Shown piece by piece: positions 1 to 10,440 of a stretch of DNA of 64,000 nt. Source of the DNA: Pseudanabaena sp. UWO311. GTDB taxonomy: Bacteria > Cyanobacteriota > Cyanobacteriia > Pseudanabaenales > Pseudanabaenaceae. Both the position numbers and the translations under genes were made by a program. The stretch lies in contig NZ_SJEE01000022.1 in the NCBI RefSeq assembly GCF_006937785.1, positions 1-64,000 on the forward strand, written 5' to 3'. The notes under the pieces were generated by a model, which was not told the DNA's origin, made no database searches, and worked only from the letters and a program-made list of their open reading frames with translations. Within the stretch, counting starts at the first letter, position 1, and the number at the start of each line of letters is the position of its first letter.

Positions 1-187
1 GTAGTTCTGCCTTGCGTCCTCCCCCATATTCTCGTTTTCTTTCACTACCTTCAATGAATTGCTTATATATGTAGTCTTGCCATGCTGCCTCGAAACTCGG
101 TACTATTGCCTCGAACTCGGCAACACTTATTCCTGTCAAACTTTGTAGAATCCGAGGTTTATTTTTTAGTTTGGCGTATGACAGCAT
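1..187 (-). CDS. IS5-like DDE transposase, N-terminal part (cut by window edge)
   Basis: The minus strand reads open from an ATG at 187 to the window edge for 62 codons, starting MLSYAKLKNKPRILQSL and reaching an RKREYGGGRK stretch. This is the N-terminal helix-turn-helix region typical of cyanobacterial IS5-like transposases; the DDE catalytic domain would lie to the left of the window. Whether the element is intact cannot be judged. No terminal inverted repeat was recognised in 188-329, which otherwise shows only A+T-rich leader sequence of the next gene. Identification rests on recall of the family N-terminus. Confidence 0.7.
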   Translation of the reverse strand, partial: MLSYAKLKNKPRILQSLTGISVAEFEAIVPSFEAAWQDYIYKQFIEGSERKREYGGGRKAEL

Positions 188-329
188 TTTCTAACTTGCA
201 ATTTTCTGAAATGCACCTATTTTAGCAACTTCTTTTGTTTATTTCCGATAAAGTCTATTGAAGCAATTCGTCAAGTTTATGAAAAAGTGCTTTGTGGTAA
301 AATCCCTTAGCCCTGCTTAGTATCTACAT

Positions 330-1205
330 ATGGCTAATGAATTTAATCTTGGCGGACAGAGAGTTTACTATCATGACGAAGGAGATGAGAGTGGCTACTT
401 TCATACCTATGATGCTTTGCAGTTAGAACGAGGCGATCAGCCCCGTAAAGTACATATTTTTCTGCCTCGCTCCTATGGCAATCATAATCGCTACCCTGTA
501 GTTTATATGAATGATGGTAATACTACTTTCTGGGCTGGCGGATTGAGTCCTTACTCATGGGAAGTACCAATTGTCATCAGCAATTTATACCAACAACAAG
601 AAATACAGCCTGTAATCATTGTGGCTGTTCATCCACTCAATCGTTCTTACGAATATCTTCATGTTGAAGAGTTCACAACTCCTTTCAAAAAGGAAGGTGG
701 TGGGCTGCCAGAATATTCTAATTATATGGCGCGTTTGAAATCTTTTATCGACACTAATTACAAGACCATAAGCGATCGCAAGTCTACTACTATTCTTGGT
801 TCGTCTCATGGTGGCTTAGCCGCTTTCTATACGGGATGTTTAAATTGCCATCTTTTTGGCAATATTGCCGCGCTCTCTCCATCATTTTGGGCGGGTGGGG
901 TTTTTAACTTGCCTAGTTCTCCTTTAATGCAAACTGTGGATAAATATCTGCATCAAGACAACCAATTTCGTCCTAATTTGTGGATTGACTGGGGATGCAA
1001 ACGTTCAGAGGGTTTCCACAATTTTGTGATTGAGCAACAGGCTGCTAGATGGGGACGTAGGATGTCTGAGCTTTTAGAGAGACAATATGGCTATGAACTT
1101 GGTAAGGATCTGTTTAAATATGAGGATAAGAAGGGCGGTCATGATGAGAGAGCATGGTCTTATCGTTTGGGATTAGTACTCAAGCAATTTTATAAAACCA
1201 TGTAG
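330..1205 (+). CDS. putative alpha/beta-hydrolase esterase (esterase D/IroE-like)
   Basis: A 291-residue protein without signal peptide, so probably cytoplasmic. The segment KVHIFLPRSYG followed by YPVVYMNDGN is the usual start of the PF00756 putative-esterase fold, and GSSHGG at residues 157-162 is the nucleophile elbow with Ser159 as likely catalytic serine. A histidine near residue 272 (GGHDERAW) fits the C-terminal catalytic His. Full length for the family. The substrate cannot be told from sequence. The gene stands alone; the transposase lies on the opposite strand upstream and a short inverted-repeat element follows. Confidence 0.75.
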   Translation: MANEFNLGGQRVYYHDEGDESGYFHTYDALQLERGDQPRKVHIFLPRSYGNHNRYPVVYMNDGNTTFWAGGLSPYSWEVPIVISNLYQQQEIQPVIIVAVHPLNRSYEYLHVEEFTTPFKKEGGGLPEYSNYMARLKSFIDTNYKTISDRKSTTILGSSHGGLAAFYTGCLNCHLFGNIAALSPSFWAGGVFNLPSSPLMQTVDKYLHQDNQFRPNLWIDWGCKRSEGFHNFVIEQQAARWGRRMSELLERQYGYELGKDLFKYEDKKGGHDERAWSYRLGLVLKQFYKTM

Positions 1206-1239
1206 AGAATTTCTGTGAAATGCTATAAATACTGATGGC

Positions 1240-1383
1240 TGATGTTACGTGGATGGAATCATCATCTCTTATCCCTCAGGCTATCGTGTATACGGTAGGG
1301 GCGGGTTTAGTTGATAATTCTGTGATGAAGCAAGAGCTATCTGCAAAACCCGCCCCTACTTTAGAAACTTCCACGTAACGTCA
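1240..1383. repeat. MITE-like nested inverted repeat, 144 bp
   Basis: The outer ends TGATGTTACGTGGA (1240-1253) and TCCACGTAACGTCA (1370-1383) are inverted copies with one mismatch. Inside them GTAGGGGCGGGTTT (1295-1308) and its exact reverse complement (1346-1359) form a second pair. A related inner element with GTAGGGGCAGGTTT arms and a similar spacer occurs at 57197-57262, so this is a dispersed repeat. There is no coding capacity. It fills the gap between the esterase and the oxoprolinase gene. Confidence 0.7.
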
Positions 1384-1411
1384 GTGATGAGAATTGAATG
1401 TTGAGATTAAA

Positions 1412-4400
1412 ATGAGTGATAGTTCAGTAGAAGTGATCCAAGACAACAATAAATGGCAATTCTGGATCGATCGCGGCGGTACATTTACCGATATTGTCGC
1501 GCAGATGCCTGATGGTGCGATTGTATTGCATAAACTGCTTTCTGAAAATCCCGATCGCTATATTGATGCCCCGATTCAAGGAATTCGCGATATTCTTGGT
1601 CTTGCGCTGTCTGAGCCTATTCCAGTAGCTGAGATTACGGCTATCAAAATGGGAACAACTGTGGCGACTAATGCACTTTTAGAACGAAAAGGCGATCGCA
1701 CAGTTTTATTAATTACGAAAGGATTTCGGGATGCTTTACGAATTGGTTATCAGAACCGCCCGAATATTTTTGCAAGGCATATTATTTTGCCTGAGATGCT
1801 TTATGAACAGGTGATTGAGGTTGAGGAACGTTATAGTGCGCATGGAGAAGTTCTCATTGCGTTAGATGAGGAATTGGCTTTAAGAGAATTACAGAAAATC
1901 TATAATTTAGGGATTAGGGCTTGCGCGATCGCATTAATGCATAGTTATCGATATCCCGACCATGAGCGGCGCTTGGCTAAACTAGCAAAACAAGTTGGAT
2001 TTACACAAGTTTCCGTATCTCACGAAATTAGTTCCTTAATTAAATTTATAAGTCGAGGTGATACAACCGTAGTCGATGCCTATCTATCGCCAATTCTCAG
2101 ACGCTATGTAGATCGAGTTAGTGCTGAGCTTGGTAATCTCGACAATAATTCCACAAAGCTAATGTTTATGCAGTCCAATGGCGGACTCATCGACGCAAAC
2201 TCTTTTCAAGGTAAAAACAGCATTCTCTCTGGCCCCGCAGGTGGGATTGTCGGAGCAGTTCAAACCAGTCTAAAAGCAGGTTTTGATAAAATTATCAGCT
2301 TTGATATGGGCGGAACTTCGACAGATGTCGCCCATTACGCAGGTAGCTATGAGCGATCGCTATCTACAGAAGTCGCTGGGGTGAGACTTAGCACGCCAAT
2401 GATGGCGATTCATACGGTGGCGGCAGGTGGTGGCTCGTTATTGTTTTTTGATGGTGCAAGATATCGTGTTGGGCCCGAATCAGCAGGAGCTTTTCCTGGC
2501 CCCGCTTGTTATCGCAATGGCGGTGCGTTGGCGGTGACTGATTGTAATGTGATGTTAGGGAAGTTACAGCCCGATTTCTTCCCAAAAGTATTTGGGAAAG
2601 ACGGAGATTTGCCTCTTGAGCGCGAAATCGTAATTCAAAAGTTTACAGAGTTAGCGGAATCGATTGGTCAAGCCACAGGTCAACAAGTTTTACCCGAAGC
2701 AGTCGCTCAAGGGTTTCTGGAGATTGCTGTCGAAAAAATGGCGATGGCGATTAAAAAGATATCGGTGCAGCGTGGTTACGATGTTACTGAATATGTGTTG
2801 TGTTGTTTTGGTGGAGCGGGTGGACAACATGCCTGTGCGATCGCAGATGTCTTGGGAATGACACAAGTTTTTATTCATCCTTACGCGGGAGTATTGTCAG
2901 CCTATGGGATTGGTTTGGCAGATGTTCGGACAATTCGCGATCGCTCGGTCGAGTCAGAGCTTAGTTTAGATTTGCTTGCAGAATTAGAAATGTTAGCTCT
3001 AGAGCTAAGCGAGGAGGCGAAAAATGAGATTTTACATGGTGCTAGTGATCAGGATTTGCAAATCGAGACAGCTTTACGTTTGCGCTACGCAGGTACTGAT
3101 TCGTCACTAACTATTGCGATCGCTGATCCTTTGAGTTTCTATTCTCAAGAAATTTTAAACTTTTTGCAAACTAGTTTTGCTGCTTTACATAAAGAGCGTT
3201 ATGGATTTGTGTTTTCAGATAAAGCGTTGATCGTTGAGGCGATTGCAGTAGAGATGATTATGAAAATGCCGAAGGCGTTTAAGGAAAAAGGAAAAAGAAA
3301 AAAAGAAAAAGTTGGGGAGGCTGCTGCGATCGCCTCTGCGCGGGTGTATATGGGTGGGCAGTGGATGGAAACGCCTATATATAAGCGGGAGGATTTGCGG
3401 GTGGGCGATCGCATTGTTGGGGCGGCGTTGATTATTGATGCGACGGGGACTAATGCGATCGAGCCAAATTGGGAAGCGGAATTGACGGATGATGATTGTT
3501 TGATATTGAGGCGTACCCCCATAGCCCCCCTTGAAAGGGGGGGAGAAGAATTTCTTCAAGTCCCCCTTCCCAAGGGGGATTCAGGGGGTTCTCCTGATCC
3601 TATTAAGCTGGAGATTTTTAATAATCTCTTCCAATCGATCGCAGAACAGATGGGTTTTACGCTGCAAAACACTAGCGCTAGCGTTAATATCCGCGAGCGA
3701 TTAGATTTTTCTTGCGCGATCTTTGATCGGGCGGGTGAGCTAGTTGCCAATGCGCCGCATATTCCTGTGCATCTTGGCTCGATGGGCGAGAGTGTCATTG
3801 CTTTAATACGCGATCGCGGCGATCGCATATTTCTTGGTGATGTTTTTGCTACTAATAATCCTTACAACGGCGGTACACATTTGCCCGATATCACGGTAAT
3901 TACACCTGTTTTTATTGGAGCTAGTGAAATGCCTACTTTCTTTGTCGCCTCACGGGGACATCATGCCGATATTGGTGGAATTACCCCTGGTTCGATGCCT
4001 TCAAATAGTACAAGTATTGAAGAGGAAGGCATCTTATTTGATAATTTTCAGCTTGTGGAAAGTGGACACTTTTGTGAAGTTGAGACTCTGGCTCTACTGA
4101 CTTCTAGCCAATATCCTGCACGTAATCCTGCTCAAAATATTGCTGACTTACAAGCTCAAATTGCAGCGAATGCTTGTGGTGCAAAAGAACTTCAGCGGAT
4201 GGTTGCCCATTATGGTGTCGCAACTGCTCAATCCTATATGGGGCATGTACGGGATAATGCCGAGCTTGCCATTCGTAAAGCGATCGCAAGTTTAGGAAAG
4301 GAAAAAGGAAAAGGGAAAAAGGAAAAATATGAACAGAAGTTCGTTTATCCGATTGATAATGGTAGCCAGATTGTGGTGTCGGTTAGTTTGAATACTGAGG

Positions 4401-5149
4401 ATAGAACCGCAAAGATTGACTTTACGGGGACTTCGGCGCAACTTCTGAATAATTTCAATGCACCGATTGCTGTTTGTAAGGCAGTTGTATTATATGTTTT
4501 TCGGACTCTTGTTGATGATGATATTCCGCTTAATGCTGGTTGCCTTGTCCCTCTAGAAATAATTGTGCCTGAAGGTTCGATGCTCAATCCTATATATCCT
4601 GCGGCGGTGGTGGCGGGAAATGTCGAAACTTCGCAGGCGATCGCAAATGCTCTATATGGAGCGCTTGGTGTGATGGCAGCCTCGCAAGGCACGATGAATA
4701 ACTTTACTTTTGGTAGCGATCGCTATCAGTACTATGAAACGATTTGCGGTGGATCTGGAGCGGGAATTGATTTTGATGGAACTGATGCGATCCAAACTCA
4801 TATGACTAATTCGCGATTGACAGATCCCGAAATTTTGGAATGGCGATTTCCAGTTCTTTTAGAAGAGTTTGCAATCAGAGCGAACAGTGGTGGCAATGGA
4901 AGGCATCAGGGTGGAAATGGCGTAAATCGTCGTATTAAGTTTCTCGAACCAATGACAGCAGCGATTTTGTCTAGTAGTCGAGTCATTCCTCCCTTTGGTC
5001 TAAATGGTGGGGAATCAGGAGCAACTGGTCGGAATTATGTGATTAGGAATAATGGAGAAATCACCGATTTACCAAGTACTGCCACAGTGCAAATGGAAGT
5101 AGGTGATACCTTTGTGATTGAAACTCCTAGTGGTGGTGGTTATGGATAA
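1412..5149 (+). CDS. fused hydantoinase/5-oxoprolinase (HyuA-HyuB type)
   Basis: ATP-dependent opening of 5-oxoproline (pyroglutamate) or related hydantoins in the cytoplasm is the family role. Residues 1 to about 690 are HyuA-like: RGGTFTD near residue 21, the actin-like DMGGTSTD near 298 and FGGAGGQHA near 466. Residues from about 735 are HyuB-like, with [11 protein letters not shown] and [10 protein letters not shown] near 848. The frame stays open from TTG 1394, but ATG 1412 is the more likely start. Three unusual in-frame insertions are visible: lysine-rich purine tracts near residues 624-635 and 960-975, and a palindromic element at 702-726 exactly between the two halves. The fused form is the eukaryotic/bacterial 5-oxoprolinase arrangement; the exact substrate is not certain. 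Confidence 0.85.
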   Translation: MSDSSVEVIQDNNKWQFWIDRGGTFTDIVAQMPDGAIVLHKLLSENPDRYIDAPIQGIRDILGLALSEPIPVAEITAIKMGTTVATNALLERKGDRTVLLITKGFRDALRIGYQNRPNIFARHIILPEMLYEQVIEVEERYSAHGEVLIALDEELALRELQKIYNLGIRACAIALMHSYRYPDHERRLAKLAKQVGFTQVSVSHEISSLIKFISRGDTTVVDAYLSPILRRYVDRVSAELGNLDNNSTKLMFMQSNGGLIDANSFQGKNSILSGPAGGIVGAVQTSLKAGFDKIISFDMGGTSTDVAHYAGSYERSLSTEVAGVRLSTPMMAIHTVAAGGGSLLFFDGARYRVGPESAGAFPGPACYRNGGALAVTDCNVMLGKLQPDFFPKVFGKDGDLPLEREIVIQKFTELAESIGQATGQQVLPEAVAQGFLEIAVEKMAMAIKKISVQRGYDVTEYVLCCFGGAGGQHACAIADVLGMTQVFIHPYAGVLSAYGIGLADVRTIRDRSVESELSLDLLAELEMLALELSEEAKNEILHGASDQDLQIETALRLRYAGTDSSLTIAIADPLSFYSQEILNFLQTSFAALHKERYGFVFSDKALIVEAIAVEMIMKMPKAFKEKGKRKKEKVGEAAAIASARVYMGGQWMETPIYKREDLRVGDRIVGAALIIDATGTNAIEPNWEAELTDDDCLILRRTPIAPLERGGEEFLQVPLPKGDSGGSPDPIKLEIFNNLFQSIAEQMGFTLQNTSASVNIRERLDFSCAIFDRAGELVANAPHIPVHLGSMGESVIALIRDRGDRIFLGDVFATNNPYNGGTHLPDITVITPVFIGASEMPTFFVASRGHHADIGGITPGSMPSNSTSIEEEGILFDNFQLVESGHFCEVETLALLTSSQYPARNPAQNIADLQAQIAANACGAKELQRMVAHYGVATAQSYMGHVRDNAELAIRKAIASLGKEKGKGKKEKYEQKFVYPIDNGSQIVVSVSLNTEDRTAKIDFTGTSAQLLNNFNAPIAVCKAVVLYVFRTLVDDDIPLNAGCLVPLEIIVPEGSMLNPIYPAAVVAGNVETSQAIANALYGALGVMAASQGTMNNFTFGSDRYQYYETICGGSGAGIDFDGTDAIQTHMTNSRLTDPEILEWRFPVLLEEFAIRANSGGNGRHQGGNGVNRRIKFLEPMTAAILSSSRVIPPFGLNGGESGATGRNYVIRNNGEITDLPSTATVQMEVGDTFVIETPSGGGYG
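3515..3589. repeat. palindromic C/G-run element inserted in frame in the oxoprolinase gene
   Basis: Two small hairpins, CCCCCCTT-gaa-AGGGGGG and TCCCCCTT-ccc-AAGGGGGA, lie inside an outer pairing of ACCCCC with GGGGG. They are translated without a stop as a Pro/Gly/Leu-rich linker between the HyuA and HyuB halves. The element resembles that at 9480-9552 in another gene. Such G/C-run palindromes are common between cyanobacterial genes and unusual inside them. Confidence 0.75.
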
Positions 5150-5161
5150 TCGCTAATTGTT

Positions 5162-5794
5162 CTAACTAGCGATTCCTGTCTGTAATGTTTTAAGAACTAC
5201 TGACATATCGTTTCGCAAAATTGCATTTACATTTAGCCACAAACCCTCAAATTCTCGACTACGAATAATTCCTGAATTATCAGGTTCTAAATTCTGATAT
5301 TCGCCATTTTCTAAAATAAACCAATCGATTTGACGATCTAATGTCCGCCAGACAATGTATTCTTTTACGCCATTGCGTTCGTAGATACGTTTTTTGCTGT
5401 ATAAGTCATAGGATACAGTACTGGCGGCAATTTCGGCGATGAGTTCAGGCGCTCCAGTAATGTAGCCATCAGCATCGATTTGAGCATTGCCACCAATACG
5501 GAATAAAACGGCATCGGGTTGAGGTTCGTTGTCATCATCAAGGCGGACTGTGGGTTCGACACCAACTTCTAGCGCAGTCACCATTGATTGATAAGTAACT
5601 AACCAGCCAATGATTTGACTATGGGGTTTACCATGAGATGTAAAGCGTAAGGGCAAAGCCACATGTACAATTCCTTCGATTAGTTCTGCTTTTTTGATAT
5701 TAGATGCAGTATAGCGCCGCTCAAATTCTTCTCGACCGAGCCGATCGCCATTTTCGAGAATAGTTACTGGTGATTGAGAGTTCGCAATAACCAT
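5162..5794 (-). CDS. Uma2 family PD-(D/E)XK nuclease-like protein
   Basis: 210 residues. EPQPDAVLF supplies the conserved Asp and LIAEIAAST the Glu region of the PD-(D/E)XK fold, followed by the family-typical YSKKRIYERNGVKEYIVW. These proteins (DUF820/Uma2) are strongly expanded in cyanobacteria and often linked to mobile elements; their substrate is unknown. It is convergent with the oxoprolinase gene, 12 bp away. A second Uma2 gene lies at 29344-29907. The start at ATG 5794 gives MVIANSQSPVT. Confidence 0.85.
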   Translation of the reverse strand: MVIANSQSPVTILENGDRLGREEFERRYTASNIKKAELIEGIVHVALPLRFTSHGKPHSQIIGWLVTYQSMVTALEVGVEPTVRLDDDNEPQPDAVLFRIGGNAQIDADGYITGAPELIAEIAASTVSYDLYSKKRIYERNGVKEYIVWRTLDRQIDWFILENGEYQNLEPDNSGIIRSREFEGLWLNVNAILRNDMSVVLKTLQTGIAS

Positions 5795-5910
5795 AGCTGT
5801 TTAGAGATGATGCTTGTACATATTTTAACAGGAAATATCTGATGATGAGCCTTGTTCCACTCAATTCGCCATTAAGTCTTTTACAGCAATTATCGATCAA
5901 ACGAACCACA

Positions 5911-5957
5911 AGATATTTTTTGAAAGTTTTGCTTCGCAAAACTTTCAAAAAATATCT
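5911..5957. repeat. long perfect hairpin, 22-bp stem, in a divergent promoter region
   Basis: AGATATTTTTTGAAAGTTTTG (split by the apex GC-TTC-GC) pairs exactly with the downstream arm. It lies between the divergent starts of the Uma2 gene (minus) and the large membrane protein gene (plus), where no terminator is expected. One of the family of long hairpins in this window. Confidence 0.8.
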
Positions 5958-6082
5958 CGGTTTGGGTTTGAGTGCCAAGCACTATAGGCATACTAATAAT
6001 TTTTTGGTACTTAGCATTTGGTAATTTTCAACTGAACATATAATGAATGCGATCTCTGAATTTTGACTTGGAGCGATTGCCC

Positions 6083-9000
6083 ATGCCAGCTGAACCAGTG
6101 CAGTATTTACGCCTAGATCTGGAAATTTCATTGCCATATAGCGTTGTTCTTCAAGGACTTGAGGTTTGGTTTGAGTGGGGATTAATTTCTGAAATAGATT
6201 TTAAATGGCGTAATAATCGAAGTTCGGCAAATCGGCTGACGATCGTGGCATTTCAAAATGATCAGATTCTCCAAGGGCTGGACTTATTCCTTGAGCTTGG
6301 CTTAATTACTCAAAAGTCAGTCAAGCTAATTGGTGAAACTCGCTTTGTTTGTGAAATCAAAGCAACAGCGGCTGAGTCAGTACTTTCCAGATTGACCGCT
6401 AATAGTTTTGAAAATTCAGAAACAACTTTGCTTCCAGCGAATATTTCTGGCTCTAGATTGCCGCGATCTCGTGTTGTTGAAATACCCGCAAAAGTCAAAG
6501 CCCCACAAGAGCCAAGCAAAGTTGCGCAAACAGTGCGATCGCTGCTTTCTGAATTCAGCACCATGTGGTTGCTATTTTTAGGTGTGTTTCTGGTTGTGGT
6601 TTCATCGGGGTTACTCGCCGCTAGTCAATGGGATAATTTTTCGCCACAAATACAATATTTATTGCTGCTTGCCTATACCCTCGGCTTTTTTGGCGTGGGT
6701 TTCTGGACAAGCAAAAACGATCGCTTACGGATGACCACTCGTGCTTTGCAATTAGTGACATTGCTACTAGTGCCAGCTAATTTCTGGGCAATGGATGGCT
6801 TAGGCTTACTTAAAAATCCTGCGGGAATTGGGCTCAGTGCGATCGCAGGATGTTTACTTTCAGCGATCGCTGTTTTTCTATTAGAAACATCTTTTGTCTT
6901 TCGAGAAGCTCAGATTTTATCTGAAGATTCGTCAACTAATAAGCCGCGAAAACGTACAAAAAGGCAACTTAGCCAAATCTCAATTTTGGCAATTTTATTT
7001 CTGGGTTGGCTACATCTTGGCTGGTTCTTATCACCATACTATCCATTAATCGCCGTCTACCTAGGCATCATTGCTATTGCCATCTCCACCTTTCTCAATC
7101 GCCGCCAAAGTTTAAATACTGCTGACAGTTCGACATTTCCACTTGCGCTGATTACTGGTGCTTATAGTACCGTATTACTAATTAGTCGGGCGCTTTTATT
7201 TGGGAATGTTTCCGTTTTTAAATTAGGCTTAGCTTTTGGAGTTTGCGGCTGGGTTTTAGTCCAAATTACTAACAAAGCCGAAAAGTTGCGATCGCCTTCA
7301 GGGTCATCTTCTGAAGCATCAAGTTTAACCACAACAAATCCATCAGCGATTAAATTTCAGTCTAATCTCGGTCAAATCCTCCTCGGTTTAGGTTGGCTGG
7401 TATCGGTTTGGGACAAATACCCTTGGCAGACTTTTACGATTAGTTTATTGATTGCATGGATGCTGTGCGATCGCTTAGTTAAACGCGAAGAATCGAGTGA
7501 TTTAACTTACTTATTCTTTTGGGGATTACAAATTCTTTGGTTAGTTCAAAGGCTAATTCCTGATGCTTGGAAAGGGAATTTCACTCAGCAATTATTAACT
7601 TTATTCCAAACTCAAGCTGAAATAAATTTGGTTGGAATTTTATTATTTCCCTATTTGATTATCACTTTAGTGATCTCTGCAATTTATCGCGATCGCCAAA
7701 AGCATCACTTAGCAAATACGGGTGAATTACTAGCTTTAGGATTTGGAGTTTTACTGACCATTCTTAGCGTTGGCTATCCGTCCACTATATTTGTTAATTT
7801 ATCACTTTCCGCAGTCACACTATTCATCGTCCAAGCAAGGCGATCGCCTACTAGCAAAGACTTGCATAGTCTGGTTTATTTCACCCATATCGTTACTCTC
7901 AGTGCGATCGTCTCTGGCATATACTTCTTCACTCGTTCCACAGCTATCTTTGCATGGGCTGGGTTTCTCTTAGTCACGATGTTAGTTGAATGGAGTGGTG
8001 TTTTGGTGATTGGGAAGCTGAGCCTGCGTCCCCAAGAAGAAAATCTTCACCTACAAGCATGGCGTGATAGCGCATGGCATATCGGCGCAAGTTTAGCAGC
8101 GCTCAGCTATATCTTGCTGTGGAGTTCTTCTGTGGCAGGACGAAATCTTGTTGGTAACAATTTAGTTAACAACAGCGAATTATTAGTTGCCTCAGGCTAC
8201 TGGGGTATAGCTTGGCTATCTGTTCCAATCTCTCTCACTTTTTTAGGGTCTTGGCGCGAATTTACCGATCGCGATTTGGCGATTAAACTGAGCATTGCTG
8301 GACTAGCGATCGCCCAGTTTTTAACATGGAATGGCGATGGTTCACGGGTGATTGGATTGGGTATTGCCTTTGCTCTGATGCTGGTTAATACTCGTCGCAG
8401 CAAATCGCTCCTGACCACCTTTAATACAGTTGGTTATGGATTACTGTTTATCGCTTCGTTACTCTGGCAATTCAAATTTGGAGATGGATATGTTGCTCAG
8501 TTAACCTTTGGAATTAATGGAGCAGTTGTCAGCGTCTTACTTTTATATGTTCTCAATCATTGGCTCAAATACCGCCGCGATCGCCATGTTGCTAACCTCA
8601 ATTTACCTTTAAATCAATCCTATTCCCAAGCTTTTGATATCTGGGCAGCGATTCTCTCCACGGCATTACTGCTTCTGCAAACATCTCAAGCAGCACTTGT
8701 TTTTGGCTTTAATCAAAACGATCAATTATTTGTCAATCTTTTACCCAGTACGGTTTTAGTCACTTTAGGACTAGTTTATAGGATTTGGCAGGATACAGGC
8801 AAATCACCTTTTTGGACAGAATGGGGAATCGCATGGAGTGTTGAACTTCTCACATCAGGCGCAGTTGTGATCAGCAATGGCTCAGCAATTGAGCTAGCGA
8901 TCGCCAATATTGCGCTTGGATTCGTAACGCAGCTATGCGGCGATTGGTGGATGAAACGCACAGGCAAAGATGAATATCCCCGCAGTTGGGATATCATTCC

Positions 9001-10393
9001 CTTAATTTATGGGGTGATGGGTTCGTTATTAAGGATTGGCAACTTTAGCAGTCTCACAGGTTTATTTTCACTGAGTACATCACTGATTGGCATCGGCATC
9101 GGACGCAGATCTTCTCAATCTAATCCTGTTTTCAAAGCGCTCACCTATCTCTCGATGGTCGTAGCCACATTCTCTGCTTACGAACTGCTTTTCTATCAAA
9201 TGCTGTCTAGTCCTCAAGGTGGGAGCCTTGGCGATGGTTTAGTTGTTCTCGCGGTATTAGGTTGCGCGATCGCCTATGCCTACAAGCTATTCGCTAACTG
9301 GATCGCGCCATATTTAAGGCTCTCATATAGAGAGATTGGCATTTCCGCGCATTTACATTGGACTGCAAGCGCAATCTTTCTATTATTAGGAAGCTTCTTA
9401 AATCCTGCCACAACTAGCGGTGTGCTCGGCGGCGGTGTTGCGATCGCATTGGCTGCCTATGCGATCGCGCAGGGCAAGAGATCCCCACTAGCCCCCCTTG
9501 TAAAGGGGGGAATGGATTCAGGTTACATTTATAAAGGGGATTTAGGGGGATCAGAACTTTGGATTTATACAGGTATAACTACTGCGATCGGCGCGATCGC
9601 CTATTTCATTTTCTTCGCATTCCCAAATCCTTGGTTGATTAATAACGTGATTCAACCCTACGCCGCCGTGATCGCCTGTATTATTGCGGCGATTCTCTAT
9701 CAGCCACCTTGGGAAGAATGGGGCTGGGAAGAACGACCTTGGCATAATTCCGCTTTCGCATTGCCATTGATTTTTACGTTTATGACTCAAAGTGCGATCG
9801 CGATACCATGTCTAGTCATCGTCGGAATTTTCTATGCTATCTATGCCAAAGTCCAAGACCAAATCCGCGCCACTTACATCACTGTTTTTCTATGGGATTG
9901 GGCGATTTTTCAGAATATATCCCAGAGTCTCAATGAATTTTCTAGCTTCAAATTTTTGATCAATATTTGTGTGATTGGCTTCACTGGACTATATTTTGCT
10001 CAAGTCGAACCAAACCTGCAATCGCCTCGTACTAAAGATCTACGCCATGCTTTTAGAAGTCTTTTAAGTGGTGGCATGGGACTAATTGCCTTTGTTTATT
10101 CCTTTACTAATCCCAGTATTGCGCTCTCAACTTGGGGATTAAGTGCTGCCTTCATCATTGCAGGGCTGGCATTTCGAGTCCGAGCCTATCTATTTATGGG
10201 AACGTTCACTTTTATTTTGCTAGTGATCTCCCAAGCCGTAACTTTAGTCACCCAATATTCTTTCCTGATGTGGGCGCTTGGTATCTTTGCGGGGATTGGG
10301 TTTATTCTGGTTGCCGCTAATTTTGAAGTGCGACGCGATCGCATTCTGGCGCTATTTCGTAATGTTGCGATCGAGTTGGAAGCATGGGAATAG
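6083..10393 (+). CDS. very large multi-pass membrane protein, unknown function
   Basis: About 1436 residues. The first ~160 residues are soluble and hydrophilic; after that come many hydrophobic segments, first at LWLFLGVFLVVVSSGLL, continuing to the C-terminus (well over 25 by eye). I recognise no catalytic motif. Start: ATG 6083 has GGAG nine bases upstream and is preferred; an in-frame ATG at 6047 would add 12 residues. A palindromic element is translated in frame at 9480-9552, giving a hydrophilic SPLAPLVKGG-type loop. It could be a cyanobacterial DUF2157-like membrane protein, but I cannot confirm this. No operon partner: the next gene is convergent 47 bp away. Confidence 0.75.
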   Translation: MPAEPVQYLRLDLEISLPYSVVLQGLEVWFEWGLISEIDFKWRNNRSSANRLTIVAFQNDQILQGLDLFLELGLITQKSVKLIGETRFVCEIKATAAESVLSRLTANSFENSETTLLPANISGSRLPRSRVVEIPAKVKAPQEPSKVAQTVRSLLSEFSTMWLLFLGVFLVVVSSGLLAASQWDNFSPQIQYLLLLAYTLGFFGVGFWTSKNDRLRMTTRALQLVTLLLVPANFWAMDGLGLLKNPAGIGLSAIAGCLLSAIAVFLLETSFVFREAQILSEDSSTNKPRKRTKRQLSQISILAILFLGWLHLGWFLSPYYPLIAVYLGIIAIAISTFLNRRQSLNTADSSTFPLALITGAYSTVLLISRALLFGNVSVFKLGLAFGVCGWVLVQITNKAEKLRSPSGSSSEASSLTTTNPSAIKFQSNLGQILLGLGWLVSVWDKYPWQTFTISLLIAWMLCDRLVKREESSDLTYLFFWGLQILWLVQRLIPDAWKGNFTQQLLTLFQTQAEINLVGILLFPYLIITLVISAIYRDRQKHHLANTGELLALGFGVLLTILSVGYPSTIFVNLSLSAVTLFIVQARRSPTSKDLHSLVYFTHIVTLSAIVSGIYFFTRSTAIFAWAGFLLVTMLVEWSGVLVIGKLSLRPQEENLHLQAWRDSAWHIGASLAALSYILLWSSSVAGRNLVGNNLVNNSELLVASGYWGIAWLSVPISLTFLGSWREFTDRDLAIKLSIAGLAIAQFLTWNGDGSRVIGLGIAFALMLVNTRRSKSLLTTFNTVGYGLLFIASLLWQFKFGDGYVAQLTFGINGAVVSVLLLYVLNHWLKYRRDRHVANLNLPLNQSYSQAFDIWAAILSTALLLLQTSQAALVFGFNQNDQLFVNLLPSTVLVTLGLVYRIWQDTGKSPFWTEWGIAWSVELLTSGAVVISNGSAIELAIANIALGFVTQLCGDWWMKRTGKDEYPRSWDIIPLIYGVMGSLLRIGNFSSLTGLFSLSTSLIGIGIGRRSSQSNPVFKALTYLSMVVATFSAYELLFYQMLSSPQGGSLGDGLVVLAVLGCAIAYAYKLFANWIAPYLRLSYREIGISAHLHWTASAIFLLLGSFLNPATTSGVLGGGVAIALAAYAIAQGKRSPLAPLVKGGMDSGYIYKGDLGGSELWIYTGITTAIGAIAYFIFFAFPNPWLINNVIQPYAAVIACIIAAILYQPPWEEWGWEERPWHNSAFALPLIFTFMTQSAIAIPCLVIVGIFYAIYAKVQDQIRATYITVFLWDWAIFQNISQSLNEFSSFKFLINICVIGFTGLYFAQVEPNLQSPRTKDLRHAFRSLLSGGMGLIAFVYSFTNPSIALSTWGLSAAFIIAGLAFRVRAYLFMGTFTFILLVISQAVTLVTQYSFLMWALGIFAGIGFILVAANFEVRRDRILALFRNVAIELEAWE
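9480..9552. repeat. palindromic C/G-run element inserted in frame in the membrane protein gene
   Basis: GATCCCC-acta-GCCCCCCTT at the left pairs imperfectly with AAAGGGGATTTAGGGGGATC at the right, with a small internal hairpin around TTGTAAAGGGGGG. Related to 3515-3589. It is translated as SPLAPLVKGGMDSGYIYKG and following residues, apparently as an inter-helix loop, with no frameshift or stop. Confidence 0.75.
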
Positions 10394-10440
10394 AATCAGA
10401 AATGACTCAGCCAAACGCTCGCCTCTCATCACAACAAGTA

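Noticed and set aside
3199-3559. Minus-strand open frames opposite the oxoprolinase insertion
   Set aside because: They are shadows of the plus-strand gene and of the palindromic element; composition is Ser/Phe/Pro-biased and not protein-like.
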